A stretch of DNA of 64,000 bases from Streptomyces curacoi (GTDB lineage Bacteria > Actinomycetota > Actinomycetes > Streptomycetales > Streptomycetaceae), in the NCBI RefSeq assembly GCF_001513975.1, contig NZ_KQ947987.1, positions 368,019-432,018 on the forward strand, written 5' to 3'. Position 1 is the first letter of the stretch. Each line of letters starts with the position of its first letter. Below, piece after piece: positions 42,101 through 49,636 of this stretch. A program made the translations under genes and the position numbers. Below the pieces are notes generated by a model, which made no database searches, was not told where the DNA came from, and worked only from the letters and a program-made list of their open reading frames with translations.

Positions 42101-44914
42101 TCGTCGACGGACCCGTGGGACATCGTCACCACCTACGACTACAACGAGCTGGGTCAGCAGACGGCCCGGACCCTGACGTCCGCGGGCGGCTCCTTGAACC
42201 GCACGATGGGCTGGACGTACTACCCGAACGGCAAGCTGAAGTCCAAGACGGACGACGGTGTGCCGGTGGGCGCCGCGGTCCCGCTCGTCGACAACTCCGA
42301 CACCCAGAACACCAGCTCCACAGGTACCTGGACCAAGGGCAGCCTCGCCGGACAGCAGGGCTATGACCACCAGGTCCATGCCGCGGGAACCGGGACCGAC
42401 GCGTTCACCTGGACGCTGAACATCCCCAAGGGCGGCACCTACACCGCCTACGTGAAGTTCCCGCAGGTCAGCGGCGCTGCGACGACAGCCAAGTACACGG
42501 TCACGCACGCCAGTGGAACCACGGACAAGACCATCAGCCAGGCCACCGGGGCCGGCACCTGGGTCCCGCTGGGGACGTACACCTTCACGCAGGGCAATGC
42601 GTCCAAGCTTCAGCTGTTCCAGAACAGCGGCGGCGCGGTCGTGGCCGACGGCGTCAAGCTGGTGCGCGACAACTCCGGCGAAACGGACACTGAGAAGCAC
42701 ACCTTCACCTATGCCTACGACGTCAACGGCAACCTGACGTCCATCGACGACACGTCGTCCGGCGCGAAGGTCGACGCCTACACCATCGCCTACACCGGCC
42801 TGAACCAGGTCCAGAAGATCACCGAGGCGTTGGCGGGACAGGAGAAGAAGTCCACCACCTACACCTACGACGCCAACAGTCAGCCGGAAACGGTCACGCA
42901 TCCCGACCAGTTCTCGAAGTACACGTACGACCTGCGTGAGCTGGTCAAGACGGTCTCGGTCGGTAAGACCGCCACGGACACGTCTCCCAAGGTGTCGTCG
43001 TTCACGTACACCGATCGTGGCCAGATGCTGAAGGAGACGAAGGCCAACGGCAACACCGTCGACTTCACCTACTTCCTCGACGGTGCGCAGAAGACCCAGA
43101 CCGAGAAGAAGGCGAACGGCACTCTCGTCTCCTCGCACACCTACACGTACGACGCCAACGGCAACAAGGCGCGGGACGTGGCGAAGAAGATGAACGCCGA
43201 CAACAACACGGCGTACCTCGACTCGACCACGGACTTCACCTACGACCCGGTCGACAGGCTTGCCAAGTCGGTCAAGACCGGCAATGGCGCGGGTACGGAG
43301 ACGTACGTTCACGACGACAACGCCAACGTCGTCAGCCAGACCGTCAAGGGCACGTCCACGACGTTCACCTACGACCGCAACCGGCTGCTGACCTCGACCA
43401 CGTCGGGGGTCGCGTCCACCTTCAACTACGACCCGTTCGGGCGTCAGGAGTCGGTGACGAGCGGTGGGCAGATCATCTCGCGGAACGTGTACGACGGCTT
43501 CGACCATGTCGTCGAGTCCCAGCAGCGGGACGGCTCCGGCGCGATGAAGTCCACCACCTACACCTTCGACCCGCTCGACAGGACGGTGTCCAAGACCGCC
43601 GACGGCAAGACGACCTCCTTCAACTACCTCGGTCTGTCCGGGGAGGTCCTGAACGAGGAAGTCGCCGGCCGGCTGACCAAGTCCTACCAGTACAGCCCGT
43701 GGGGAGAGCGCCTCTCCCAGGTCAAGCACAACAGTGACGGGACGACCGAGGACGGCTACTACGGCTACAACAGCCACACCGACGTCGAAACACTCACCGA
43801 CAAGGCGGGAAACACCAAGGCCACCTACGGCTACACCGCCTACGGCAGTGACGACACGTCGGAGTTCACCGGCATCGACAAGCCCGATGCCGCCGACCCC
43901 ACCAAGGAGCAGTACAACTCCTACCGCTACAACGCCAAGCGCTGGGACGCCCAGTCCGGCACGTACGACATGGGCTTCCGCGACTACAGCCCGGGGCTGA
44001 ACCGCTTCACCAGCCGGGACATGTACAACGGCGCCCTCGCCGACATGGGACTCGGTACCGATCCCTTCACCGGTAACCGCTACGCGTTCACCGGCGGCAA
44101 CCCCATCAACAACGTCGAACTCGACGGGCATCTCTTCTTCCTGCTGGCCGCGGTACCGGTGGCCGAAGCCGCCGTGGCCCTGGTCTCGGCGACGGTCATC
44201 ACGGCGGCCGCGGTCGGTGTCGCCCATGAGGTGGCGGAGAGGGACGACGAGGAATCGTCCGACGAACCGGCGCCGGCACCCAAGCCCGAGTCCAAGCCCA
44301 AGCCCCAGCCGCGAGGCGGCGACGGCAACAGCAGCAGCAAGTGCGGCTGGGTCGAATACGGGCCGCTGGACAAGAACAACGGCAACCGGGCCACCAACAT
44401 GACGGCCTGCCTCAACAAGAAGACGCTGAAGAAGGGTACGGAAACCAACACCAGCGTTTTCACCCCTCCGGGATACCGGTGGGCGCAGAGGGTCGCCGGT
44501 CACCTTGGGGCGTATCCGGTGGAACAGAACATCAATGCCTGCCACCTCCTCGCAAACCAGCTGGGTGGATCCGGTACGGATCCGCACAACCTGGCAACCT
44601 GCGCTCGGGGAGCCAATGCAAAGCAGAATGGCTCCCGACAGGGTGAAAAGAACATGGCCTACTACGAGCAGAAAGTCATGGACGCCGTCAATGCGGGTCT
44701 GGACGTCTACTACACGGTGAGGCCGAGGTACAGTGGTCGCAGGACGGTGCCCACGGGGTTCTATATGAGCGCTTACGGCATGGACCCCGAAACGGGGGCC
44801 CTGCAGCGTGTGGTCGACCCCACGTTCGTGTCGAACGACCTCATGGGACGAAACCTCGGTTCGTTCGTGGACCACAGGACAGGTCAACAGGTCCCTGTCG
44901 GGGCGACGCCATGA
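36200..44914 (+). CDS. RHS/YD-repeat polymorphic toxin with C-terminal nuclease
   Basis: A 2904-residue secreted protein. A signal peptide ends at QVAYAAP. Next come DNRLRE-type beta domains (about 320-720 and 740-950), one interrupted by a golvesin/xly-like domain at about 445-575. From about 1090 to 2490 run YD/RHS repeats (YEYDxxG units), with a second golvesin-like domain inserted at about 2030-2157. The RHS core is at about 2500-2640 (YRYNAKRWDAQSGTYDMGFR; LNRFTSRD). A hydrophobic stretch and a Pro/Lys linker precede the toxin (about 2715-2904), which has a NUC-type DNA/RNA nonspecific endonuclease motif, NACHLLANQLGGSG, with likely catalytic His2782. GTG 36200 has AGGAAAGG upstream. It acts on rival cells; the next gene is the antidote. 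Confidence 0.88.
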   Translation: MRPRLGRLIACLVVAAVTSTALPQVAYAAPADDGDDKGIVDTIKGWFADDDNSGGLDKPPSHDELEMADRQKLPKGKADPKAKRVKELTGRRTASARFWQLSDGRVQAELSAVPTSYRSGTGKKASWKSISTTVRGTKAKGFEFANTTNNGRSWFGEDTDRLVRFASPSGRSVTLGIEGAGGSLKPKAKGSTVTYEDVVHGADLEYVVGPGRVKENITLAERPDGPVRFTFTLDTAGLTPKARKDGSIALYGELPHTPELVIPAPYMTDAKKAEKSVFGRTYSTKVTQKLTKDGDSWKLTVTPDAKWLASKERQYPVVIDPTITIAPSPSTAQDVMVLSDQPSTNFDSTWKLSAGKTDTGIARSLIKFPLGEIPAGTQIDTARLEMYFDQAHTTNANDVTIGAYRATGAWDESSTWSNTSTLVGELSGTSVQVDDGDAGTTAAVGTWKPGSQTYGIDGDYLYNKDSITTDTYTWQPKLPETASYRVDAHYVQYTDRSTAAPYTVTGQDGTATYTVDQTAGSGGVWASLNGGSQIDFVKGTAGKVVLGDTDSSTAVIADAVRWVNPASIVKNTGEYNQWHKFPVTDTVQKWLDGTANHGFVLKATNESSTAPTGGPRYEAGDHVDTVYGGETSTIPRLTVTYGKVGTTLDSPTVIHGTGPELSWKAYSNTTGDSGLDIVEYQLHRSTQQAFTPSAATLVAPIDKAATSYTDTTATPTPDSSANEIGRSYYYQLAVKTQSGELLGSPTRIVGVPKAGRTMRLIQGTSGVTDTTLSSAQPTTNQDTIQSFGVGQKWLSVGNNSSTYGKTRAVMKFSTSAIPTTATVLESRLFMWGAETTTGSNGAIYELRGLNRDFAETSATWNNATSTTAWTTPGGDHSATVSDTVASVSEVGRHWWDATSLTQGWTKTPSSNKGAMVRLKDETSTGPQERTLFLASEAADYQLGPLLRVIYVDSTTEDTYYAPQTPARMTPNSTYTVDFTVTNTTSSAWASGERVLSYTWKLPDGTDVTNGGNQASTAIPALSPGSSATIKAQVKTPINSDSGNKRTEYVLGWDVKKVSDGSWLSAGTGGIPPLKQNVAVEDPTSNMLGLEKFYSYTGKNTGAGSTVMNNLASGNSVWQYNAFSNPGRGLTTFARFAYNSLDTSDTVTGAGWSAQLAGPIRLGAALDFHPNPNANATEIRLPDGDGTTHVFRKQADGTWKAPAGVHFRITMKAGLDCTPNKDPVPDAWTMLRPDGTRFLFGCDGYLTSVVDKNGNTQTYTYEERRSRHKPTKFLKYITDPAGRRSLTVDYYNRGDATYDYIDATGAKVGGTGLTDPDIYDHLKSVTDISGRKISFHYTVEGLLGRITDGDGSSQPKVFKFTYDAVQGNKNVKLVKATDPRGNGTQLAYYAPQAGDDPKYHWWTKTITDRLGYGTGFAYAVNATNTKFTDTTVTDAESHATKYVADDFGRPVQTTNAKSQITKMSWDADNNVTYLEEDNGAKTAYCYDQKTGYRLWQRDAENNKAGVPDQTTACVTDTTKWPANAVKYEYQTRADGYSADLFRKTSPEGRKWQFGYDSFGNLKTVTDPKGVATTTAGDYTTSYEYDSYGQLTKATDANGNPTTNSNFGPTGYPRTITDALQHSTLYEYDERGQVTKVTDAKEKVTTQTYDTFGRPLVSKVPKDQAKGELITTSAPEYDANDNVITATAPNGSVSTAVYDAADQITSATAPKDSPTGPEKKTTYTYDKTGHLRTTTEPKGTATTADPNDYVTTNNYNAIYQLTSVVNSAGDKLSYEYDNVGNVTTVVDPKKNATADTTDYTVKTDYDLNHRVTVSTDALGKTTKRGYDKDSLVTSTTDAENSTTLITYDERGKQTEVKVPHDGTTTITYRTTKYEYDQVGNTTKVTTPRGTATATADDFTARTEYDALNRPVKQYQPYDPSDTRYNSPNVYTQTTYDEVGRVAKTSLPASEGQTVRNDTTYSYFDNGWVRSSTDPWDIVTTYDYNELGQQTARTLTSAGGSLNRTMGWTYYPNGKLKSKTDDGVPVGAAVPLVDNSDTQNTSSTGTWTKGSLAGQQGYDHQVHAAGTGTDAFTWTLNIPKGGTYTAYVKFPQVSGAATTAKYTVTHASGTTDKTISQATGAGTWVPLGTYTFTQGNASKLQLFQNSGGAVVADGVKLVRDNSGETDTEKHTFTYAYDVNGNLTSIDDTSSGAKVDAYTIAYTGLNQVQKITEALAGQEKKSTTYTYDANSQPETVTHPDQFSKYTYDLRELVKTVSVGKTATDTSPKVSSFTYTDRGQMLKETKANGNTVDFTYFLDGAQKTQTEKKANGTLVSSHTYTYDANGNKARDVAKKMNADNNTAYLDSTTDFTYDPVDRLAKSVKTGNGAGTETYVHDDNANVVSQTVKGTSTTFTYDRNRLLTSTTSGVASTFNYDPFGRQESVTSGGQIISRNVYDGFDHVVESQQRDGSGAMKSTTYTFDPLDRTVSKTADGKTTSFNYLGLSGEVLNEEVAGRLTKSYQYSPWGERLSQVKHNSDGTTEDGYYGYNSHTDVETLTDKAGNTKATYGYTAYGSDDTSEFTGIDKPDAADPTKEQYNSYRYNAKRWDAQSGTYDMGFRDYSPGLNRFTSRDMYNGALADMGLGTDPFTGNRYAFTGGNPINNVELDGHLFFLLAAVPVAEAAVALVSATVITAAAVGVAHEVAERDDEESSDEPAPAPKPESKPKPQPRGGDGNSSSKCGWVEYGPLDKNNGNRATNMTACLNKKTLKKGTETNTSVFTPPGYRWAQRVAGHLGAYPVEQNINACHLLANQLGGSGTDPHNLATCARGANAKQNGSRQGEKNMAYYEQKVMDAVNAGLDVYYTVRPRYSGRRTVPTGFYMSAYGMDPETGALQRVVDPTFVSNDLMGRNLGSFVDHRTGQQVPVGATP

Positions 44915-44936
44915 GGCGCATCCTGAGGAGGAAGAC

Positions 44937-45551
44937 GTGACTGGCGTGGACGCATTGGAGGAGCTTCGGCAGCTGATGCCGCCCGGGGCCTCCAGCAACG
45001 CATCGGTCGACTGGGCTCGGATGCGTGAGTCGTGGGGCAAGGATTTCCCCTCCGACTACCGGCAGTTCCTCGACCTGTACGGGTTCGGAGGGATCCAGAA
45101 CTACCTCTCGGTGCTGCAACCCGAGCCAAAAGGGGTGGAGTCGAAAACCTCCGACATGCGCAATGAGACCGAGATGGCCGAGGACGCCTGGTCATTGGTG
45201 CGGAAATCTCCTGAACTGGCGGAAGCCAGCCCTGTGCTGATCGCCTGGGGAGGAGACGCGAGCGCCGACCTTCTGTGCTGGGACGCCTCGGATGAGGACC
45301 CGGACAGATGGCCCGTCCTGGTGTACAAAAGGGGCGAAGGCCTGTGGCGTCGTTACGACTGTGGAATGGTGCAGTTCCTTGTGCGCGTTCTGCGGGCGGA
45401 ATTCGACGAATGCCCCCTCGGTGATCTCTCCCTCTGGGGACGGGGGTCAGCGACTTTCCTGAACCGGCGTGAGCAACAGCGCCTGTGGAAAGAGGGCATC
45501 GACCCGTGGACGGGCGAGCCGGACCCGTTCGCTGGAATGTTCGGCGACTGA
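44937..45551 (+). CDS. SUKH (SMI1/KNR4)-family immunity protein
   Basis: A 204-residue cytosolic protein with the SUKH fold pattern: MRESWGKDFPSDYRQFLDLYGFGGIQNYLSVLQP near the start and SPVLIAWGGDASADLLCWD in the middle. SUKH proteins commonly neutralise nuclease toxins. GTG 44937 has GAGGAG before it, 22 bp after the toxin stop, so both are made together. The base composition is less GC-rich than in neighbours, fitting a mobile toxin/immunity tail. Confidence 0.82.
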   Translation: MTGVDALEELRQLMPPGASSNASVDWARMRESWGKDFPSDYRQFLDLYGFGGIQNYLSVLQPEPKGVESKTSDMRNETEMAEDAWSLVRKSPELAEASPVLIAWGGDASADLLCWDASDEDPDRWPVLVYKRGEGLWRRYDCGMVQFLVRVLRAEFDECPLGDLSLWGRGSATFLNRREQQRLWKEGIDPWTGEPDPFAGMFGD

Positions 45552-45969
45552 CAGAGAGGAAAGTCCCTGCCCACCTCGCGTTCACATGAGTGACAGCGAC
45601 AGGTGAGCCGGGACCATCACGCGGCGAGGCTCCTGGCCGACGTGCCCGTGTTCATCACACGGTGCCACGGCTCAGGAGCCTCGTCTGCGTTCTCGCTCCA
45701 TGCCGCCACTCCGCAGGGCCGGCAGAGACTGCAGGACGCCGGCGCGGCGATCGGCGACCTGATGCCGTCCGCGGAGGACACGGCCTCGTCCGGCTCGTCG
45801 ATCGGTCACCGGAGCAGCGGTCTCCCTGTTCGTCCGGCGCTTCCAGGGCCTGACGGCGGCACAGGGGTCGGAGGACAACTCTCGGCAGCGCAAGCTGATC
45901 GACGGCGTGGGGGGGAGGAGCCGCCCGCAGAACGCGCAGGAGGAACTGCACCTGATTGCCCGTGAGCGC
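45552..45969. other. Gene-poor stretch with possible gene remnants
   Basis: About 420 bp without a convincing gene. One plus-strand frame reads DVPVFITRCHGSGASSAFSLH near 45640 and another reads FVRRFQGLTAAQGSEDNSRQ near 45830; both look protein-like but have no good start and stop in different frames. It may be the worn remains of a further toxin-tail or immunity gene. I do not recognise the family. Confidence 0.4.
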
Positions 45970-46710
45970 TCACGCCGCCCGCGCCTGCGCGCGCGCCGTC
46001 GGGAACCCCTCCGTGCGGACGACCCGCCGCTCGGCGTCCACCGCGAAGACCTCGCAGCCCTCCCGCGCGGCGGCCCACTCGACGCCCTCCGCGCCCATGG
46101 CGAAGGCGGCGGTCGCCACGGTGTCCGCCAGGGTCAGCGAGGACGCCACCACCGTGAGGGACAGCAGACCCGTCGCCGGACGCCCGGTGCGGCCGTCGAT
46201 GATGTGGTCGCCGCGCTCGTAGCGGGCGGACGTCGCGATCGCCCCGTCGGTGAGCTCGGCCACCGTGCACACTTTGTCGGCCTGCTCGGGGTGCCGTACC
46301 CCCACCCGCCAGGGCCCGCCGGAGGCGACCACGTCGCCCCCGGCGTTGAGCACGAAGCGCCGCGCTCCCGCCGCCGTCAGCAGCTCGGCGGCCCGCTGCA
46401 CGGACCAGCCCTTCACCACCGCGCACGGATCGAGCGCCCGCCCCGGCAGCCGTACGTCGAAGGCGCCGCCGGTGGCGAGCCGGTACTCCTCGCACAGCCC
46501 CAGCACCTCGTCGAGGTCCGCGCTGACGTCCGCCCGCGCGATCTCGCCCCGGTCCAGCCGGCAGACCTCGCTGTCGGCCCTGAAGGGGCTGAACCGGGTG
46601 TCGACCTCGCGCAGCCATGCGAACACCGCGTCGGCGGTCTCCTCGCCGATGTGCTCGTCGTCGACCCGCAGCGAGACCGGGAACCCCATCACCTGCTCGA
46701 CGCGGTGCAC
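45970..46710 (-). CDS. apbE: FAD:protein FMN transferase (ApbE)
   Basis: A 246-residue ApbE-family enzyme. MGFPVSLRVDD opens the fold; RFSPFRADSEVCRL, ALDPCAVVKGWSVQRAAELL and LNAGGDVVASG follow, and the signature GDHIIDGRTGRPATG is present. It transfers FMN from FAD to a Thr of a target protein. GTG 46710 is chosen because it starts right after the upstream stop (46712) and matches the family start. The target is almost certainly the double FMN-binding protein encoded just upstream. No lipoprotein signal is seen, so it may act in the cytosol or use an unusual export route. Confidence 0.88.
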   Translation of the reverse strand: MHRVEQVMGFPVSLRVDDEHIGEETADAVFAWLREVDTRFSPFRADSEVCRLDRGEIARADVSADLDEVLGLCEEYRLATGGAFDVRLPGRALDPCAVVKGWSVQRAAELLTAAGARRFVLNAGGDVVASGGPWRVGVRHPEQADKVCTVAELTDGAIATSARYERGDHIIDGRTGRPATGLLSLTVVASSLTLADTVATAAFAMGAEGVEWAAAREGCEVFAVDAERRVVRTEGFPTARAQARAA

Positions 46711-46711
46711 G

Positions 46712-47434
46712 TCAGGCGCCCTTCGCGTCGATGGCGGCCTGGAGGGACTCCTTGTAGCCCGCACTGGTGATTGTCGCGCCCGACACCGAGTCGATGTCCG
46801 CGCTCTGCGCCTGCAGGGTTTCCGTGATCAGCTTCGGTACCGCCGCCGTGGTCTGCGGGTGGTTCGGCTGCTGGAGCATCTTCACGGCCGTGATCTTGTC
46901 GCCCTCGAAGGACACCTGGACCTGCACGGGGCCCTTGTCGGTGGTGACCGTCGAGCCGTCGACCGTCCGCGTCTGTGCGGCGGCGGACGCCGAGGGCGAG
47001 GGCGCGGCGGCGGACGAGGACGCCGACTTGGCGTTCGCGTCGATGGCGGCCTGGAGGGACTCCTTGTAGCCCGCACTGGTGATCGTCGCGCCCGACACCG
47101 AGTCGATGTCCGCGCTCTGCGCCTGCAGGGTCTCCGTGATCAGCTTCGGTACCGCCGCCGTGGTCTGCGGGTGGTTCGGCTGCTGGAGCATCTTCACCGC
47201 GGTGATCCTGGTGCCCTGGAAGGTCACCTGGACCTGCACGGGACCCTTGTCGGTCTGCACGGTCGAGCCCTTGACGACCGTGCTGCCCGACCCCTGCGCG
47301 GCGGAGGACGACGCCGAGGGCGTCGAGGCCGGCGCGGCGGCCTCCGTGGTGGCGGTGCCGAGGGACGGCTCGTAGCGCCAGACCGGGATCAGGCCCGCGA
47401 CGCTCAGGACCAGGACAGGTATTGCTCGCTTCAC
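46712..47434 (-). CDS. Exported protein with two tandem FMN-binding domains
   Basis: A 240-residue protein. A short hydrophobic N-terminal anchor (AIPVLVLSVAGLIPV) is followed by an Ala/Ser-rich linker, FMN-binding domain 1 (about 50-133), another linker, and FMN-binding domain 2 (about 155-237). Each domain holds DSVSGATITSAGYKESLQA, whose second Thr is the expected flavinylation site of ApbE. The two domains are almost identical and encoded by a 312-bp direct repeat. It would carry electrons outside the membrane from the ferric-reductase-like protein. GTG start with GAGGAA upstream; the stop is 1 bp from apbE. Confidence 0.88.
   Translation of the reverse strand: MKRAIPVLVLSVAGLIPVWRYEPSLGTATTEAAAPASTPSASSSAAQGSGSTVVKGSTVQTDKGPVQVQVTFQGTRITAVKMLQQPNHPQTTAAVPKLITETLQAQSADIDSVSGATITSAGYKESLQAAIDANAKSASSSAAAPSPSASAAAQTRTVDGSTVTTDKGPVQVQVSFEGDKITAVKMLQQPNHPQTTAAVPKLITETLQAQSADIDSVSGATITSAGYKESLQAAIDAKGA
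46727..47272. repeat. 312-bp direct repeat inside the FMN-binding gene
   Basis: About 230 bp at 46727-46960 recur at 47039-47272 with only a few base changes (period 312 bp, 104 codons). The repeat covers one whole FMN-binding domain, so the duplication looks recent or is kept alike by recombination. Confidence 0.85.
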
Positions 47435-47453
47435 GATGTCTTCCTCGTCCTTC

Positions 47454-48794
47454 TCATCCCGCCAGGCTGAAACGCTCGAAGTGGACCTGCTGCTTGGGCA
47501 CGCCCAGCTCGCGCAGGCTGCCGATGACCGCGTTCATCATGGGCGGCGGACCGCACAGGAAGACGTCCCGGTCGGTGATGTCCGGCACCAGCCTCGACAG
47601 CTCGGCCGGGGCCAGCCGGTCGGGCACCGGCGGGCCGGTCACCAGGTGCAGCTCGGCGCCCTTGGCGTGGGCGAGTTCCACCAGCTCGCCGTAGAGGACC
47701 GCGTCCCGGTCCGTGGCCACCCGGTAGATCACGACCGCGTGGCCGTGCAGCTCCTCCAGCAGCGCCCGGATGGGGGTGACGCCGACGCCGCCGGCGATGA
47801 GCACGGCCTCCGGCCGGGTGCGGTGCATCGTGGTGAAGGCACCGTAGGGGCCCTCGGCGAAGACACGCGTGCCGACCTTCATGTGCCGCAGGGCAGCCGA
47901 GCCGTCACCGGCCGCCTTGGCGGTGAGCCGCAGGGTGCGGCCGTCGGGGGCGGCGGACAGCGAGAAGGGGTTGGCCTGCCACCAGCGGTCCTTCGTGAGG
48001 AACCGCCACAGGAAGAACTGGCCGGCCCGCGCGGGCAGCCTGTCCAGGTCGCGGCCGGTGACGTAGACCGACACCACGTTGTCGGACTCGGGGACGACCG
48101 CCGAGACGCGCAGCTGATGGCGCCAGTTCCGCCACAGCGGCAGGACCAGGCGGCCGACGAGCACCGCGCCGAGGGCCACGCCCCAGACGGCCGACCAGTA
48201 CGTCCTGGCGGCGGAGGACGAGGCGAAGGACGTACCGACCGCGACCTGGTGCGTGAACGCCAGGACCACCGCGACGTAGGTGTACAGGTGGATGAAGTGC
48301 CAGGTCTCGTACGCCAGCCGGCGCCGCGCGAACCGGGCCGACACCACGCCGATCACGATGATGATCCCCAGCGCGACGACGGCACGCAGCACGCCCTCGA
48401 CCGTCTCGGCGAGGTCGATCAGCTGGTTCACCGGGTCAAGGGAGGACGACTGGGCGTAGCCGAAGGTGATGAACACGGCGTGGGCGAGCAGGGCCCACAG
48501 GACGCTGAAGCCGGTCCAGCGGTGCCAGGAGGTCAGCCGGTCCATGCCGATACGGCGGTCCAGCCACGGCAGCCGGGCCACCAGCAGCAGCTGGAACGCC
48601 ATGAGCAGCGCGCCGAACAGACCGGTCAGCCGGCCGAGCACGATGAGCGTGTTCGAGGCGAAGCCGGCGGCGAAGAAGAAGTAGAGCACCACGGCCACGT
48701 TCGCGGCCAGCACGGCGTACAGGCCCGTGCGGGCGACCACCCTGGGGCGTATCGCCGTGGGGGGCGCGGGGGGCGATTGGACGGGTGTCGTCAC
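47454..48794 (-). CDS. Ferric-reductase-like flavocytochrome (FNR fused to membrane heme domain)
   Basis: A 446-residue membrane protein. Six helices form a ferric reductase-like domain with heme-ligand His in WHRWTGFSVLWALLAHAVF and WHFIHLYTYVAVVLAFTHQ. A cytosolic FAD/NAD domain follows: PARAGQFFLWRF, NPFSLSAAP, IAGGVGVTPIRALL and FLCGPPPMMNAV. It takes electrons from NAD(P)H to the outside. GTG 48794 is preferred because AAGGAG precedes it; the frame opens to 48875 without a better site. It heads the operon with the FMN-binding protein and apbE, which together make an extracytoplasmic electron-transfer chain. It is divergent from a two-component system. Confidence 0.88.
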   Translation of the reverse strand: MTTPVQSPPAPPTAIRPRVVARTGLYAVLAANVAVVLYFFFAAGFASNTLIVLGRLTGLFGALLMAFQLLLVARLPWLDRRIGMDRLTSWHRWTGFSVLWALLAHAVFITFGYAQSSSLDPVNQLIDLAETVEGVLRAVVALGIIIVIGVVSARFARRRLAYETWHFIHLYTYVAVVLAFTHQVAVGTSFASSSAARTYWSAVWGVALGAVLVGRLVLPLWRNWRHQLRVSAVVPESDNVVSVYVTGRDLDRLPARAGQFFLWRFLTKDRWWQANPFSLSAAPDGRTLRLTAKAAGDGSAALRHMKVGTRVFAEGPYGAFTTMHRTRPEAVLIAGGVGVTPIRALLEELHGHAVVIYRVATDRDAVLYGELVELAHAKGAELHLVTGPPVPDRLAPAELSRLVPDITDRDVFLCGPPPMMNAVIGSLRELGVPKQQVHFERFSLAG

Positions 48795-48946
48795 GGGCGG
48801 CAGCTCCTTGATCTCGTCTGTGGTTACCGAGCTTGTCCGCAGGGAGCTGTCGAGAAGCTGTCGTACTTCTTTCAACTCTTTATCGATGTGGCGGCGGCGC
48901 CCGCCCCGCCCCCGAGGACCGGTGCCGGGTGCCGCACTATGAACGG

Positions 48947-49636
48947 GTGGAGAAAGTACGCCTGCTGGTCGTGGACGACGACCCGCCCATCGCCGACCTC
49001 GTCGCGACCGTCGCCCGCTACGAGGGCTGGGAGGCGGTCACCGCGAACTCCGGCGAGGAGGCGCTGCGGCTGGCCGCCGAGTTCCACCCGGACATCGTGG
49101 TGCTGGACCTGATGCTGCCCGACGTGGACGGCTTCGGCGTCCTGGACCGGCTGCGCCGCGCCGGGACGATGGTGCCCGTGGTGTTCCTGACCGCCCGCGA
49201 CGGGGTGGCCGACCGGGTGGCCGGGCTGACCCGGGGCGGCGACGACTACCTGGTCAAGCCGTTCGCGGTGGAGGAGCTGATGGCCCGGCTGCGGACCGTG
49301 CTGCGGCGCAGCGCCGGGCCCGGCTTCCAGCGCTCGGTGCTGCGGGTGGGCGACCTGATGATGGACGAGGACACCCGTGAGGTGCGCCGCGGCGACCGGC
49401 TGCTCACGCTCACGCCGACCGAGTACGAGGTGCTGCGCTATCTGATGCGCAAGTCGCCGACCGTGCTGACCAAGGCGCAGATCCTCGACCATGTGTGGGA
49501 GTACGGCTTCGGCGGCCGCTCCAACGTCGTCGAGCTGGTCGTCAGCCGGCTGCGCCGCAAGCTCGACGACACCGGAGCGCCGCTGATCCACACCGTGCGG
49601 GGCTTCGGGTACGTGATCCGGCAGGCGGCCGAGTGA
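48947..49636 (+). CDS. OmpR-type response regulator
   Basis: A 229-residue regulator. The receiver domain has VVDDDPPIADL, the phospho-acceptor Asp in VVLDLMLPDVDG, Thr in FLTARDG and Lys in DYLVKPFAVEEL. A winged-helix DNA-binding domain follows (about 130-228; LTPTEYEVLRYLM; VELVVSRLRRKLD). GTG 48947 (VEKVRLLVVDDD) fits the family length; no clear ribosome site is present, so it may be leaderless. It overlaps the kinase gene by 4 bp and is divergent from the electron-transfer operon, which it may control. Confidence 0.9.
   Translation: MEKVRLLVVDDDPPIADLVATVARYEGWEAVTANSGEEALRLAAEFHPDIVVLDLMLPDVDGFGVLDRLRRAGTMVPVVFLTARDGVADRVAGLTRGGDDYLVKPFAVEELMARLRTVLRRSAGPGFQRSVLRVGDLMMDEDTREVRRGDRLLTLTPTEYEVLRYLMRKSPTVLTKAQILDHVWEYGFGGRSNVVELVVSRLRRKLDDTGAPLIHTVRGFGYVIRQAAE

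Noticed and set aside
38429..45040. Two minus-strand frames of about 1000-1200 codons opposite the RHS toxin
   Set aside because: They are antisense shadows of the YD repeats, with Val/Arg-rich repeats and no recognisable domain or ribosome site.
46710..46764. Longer ApbE start overlapping the FMN-binding gene
   Set aside because: The extra residues are Arg/Pro-rich shadow of the upstream gene, and GTG 46710 follows its stop at the normal distance.
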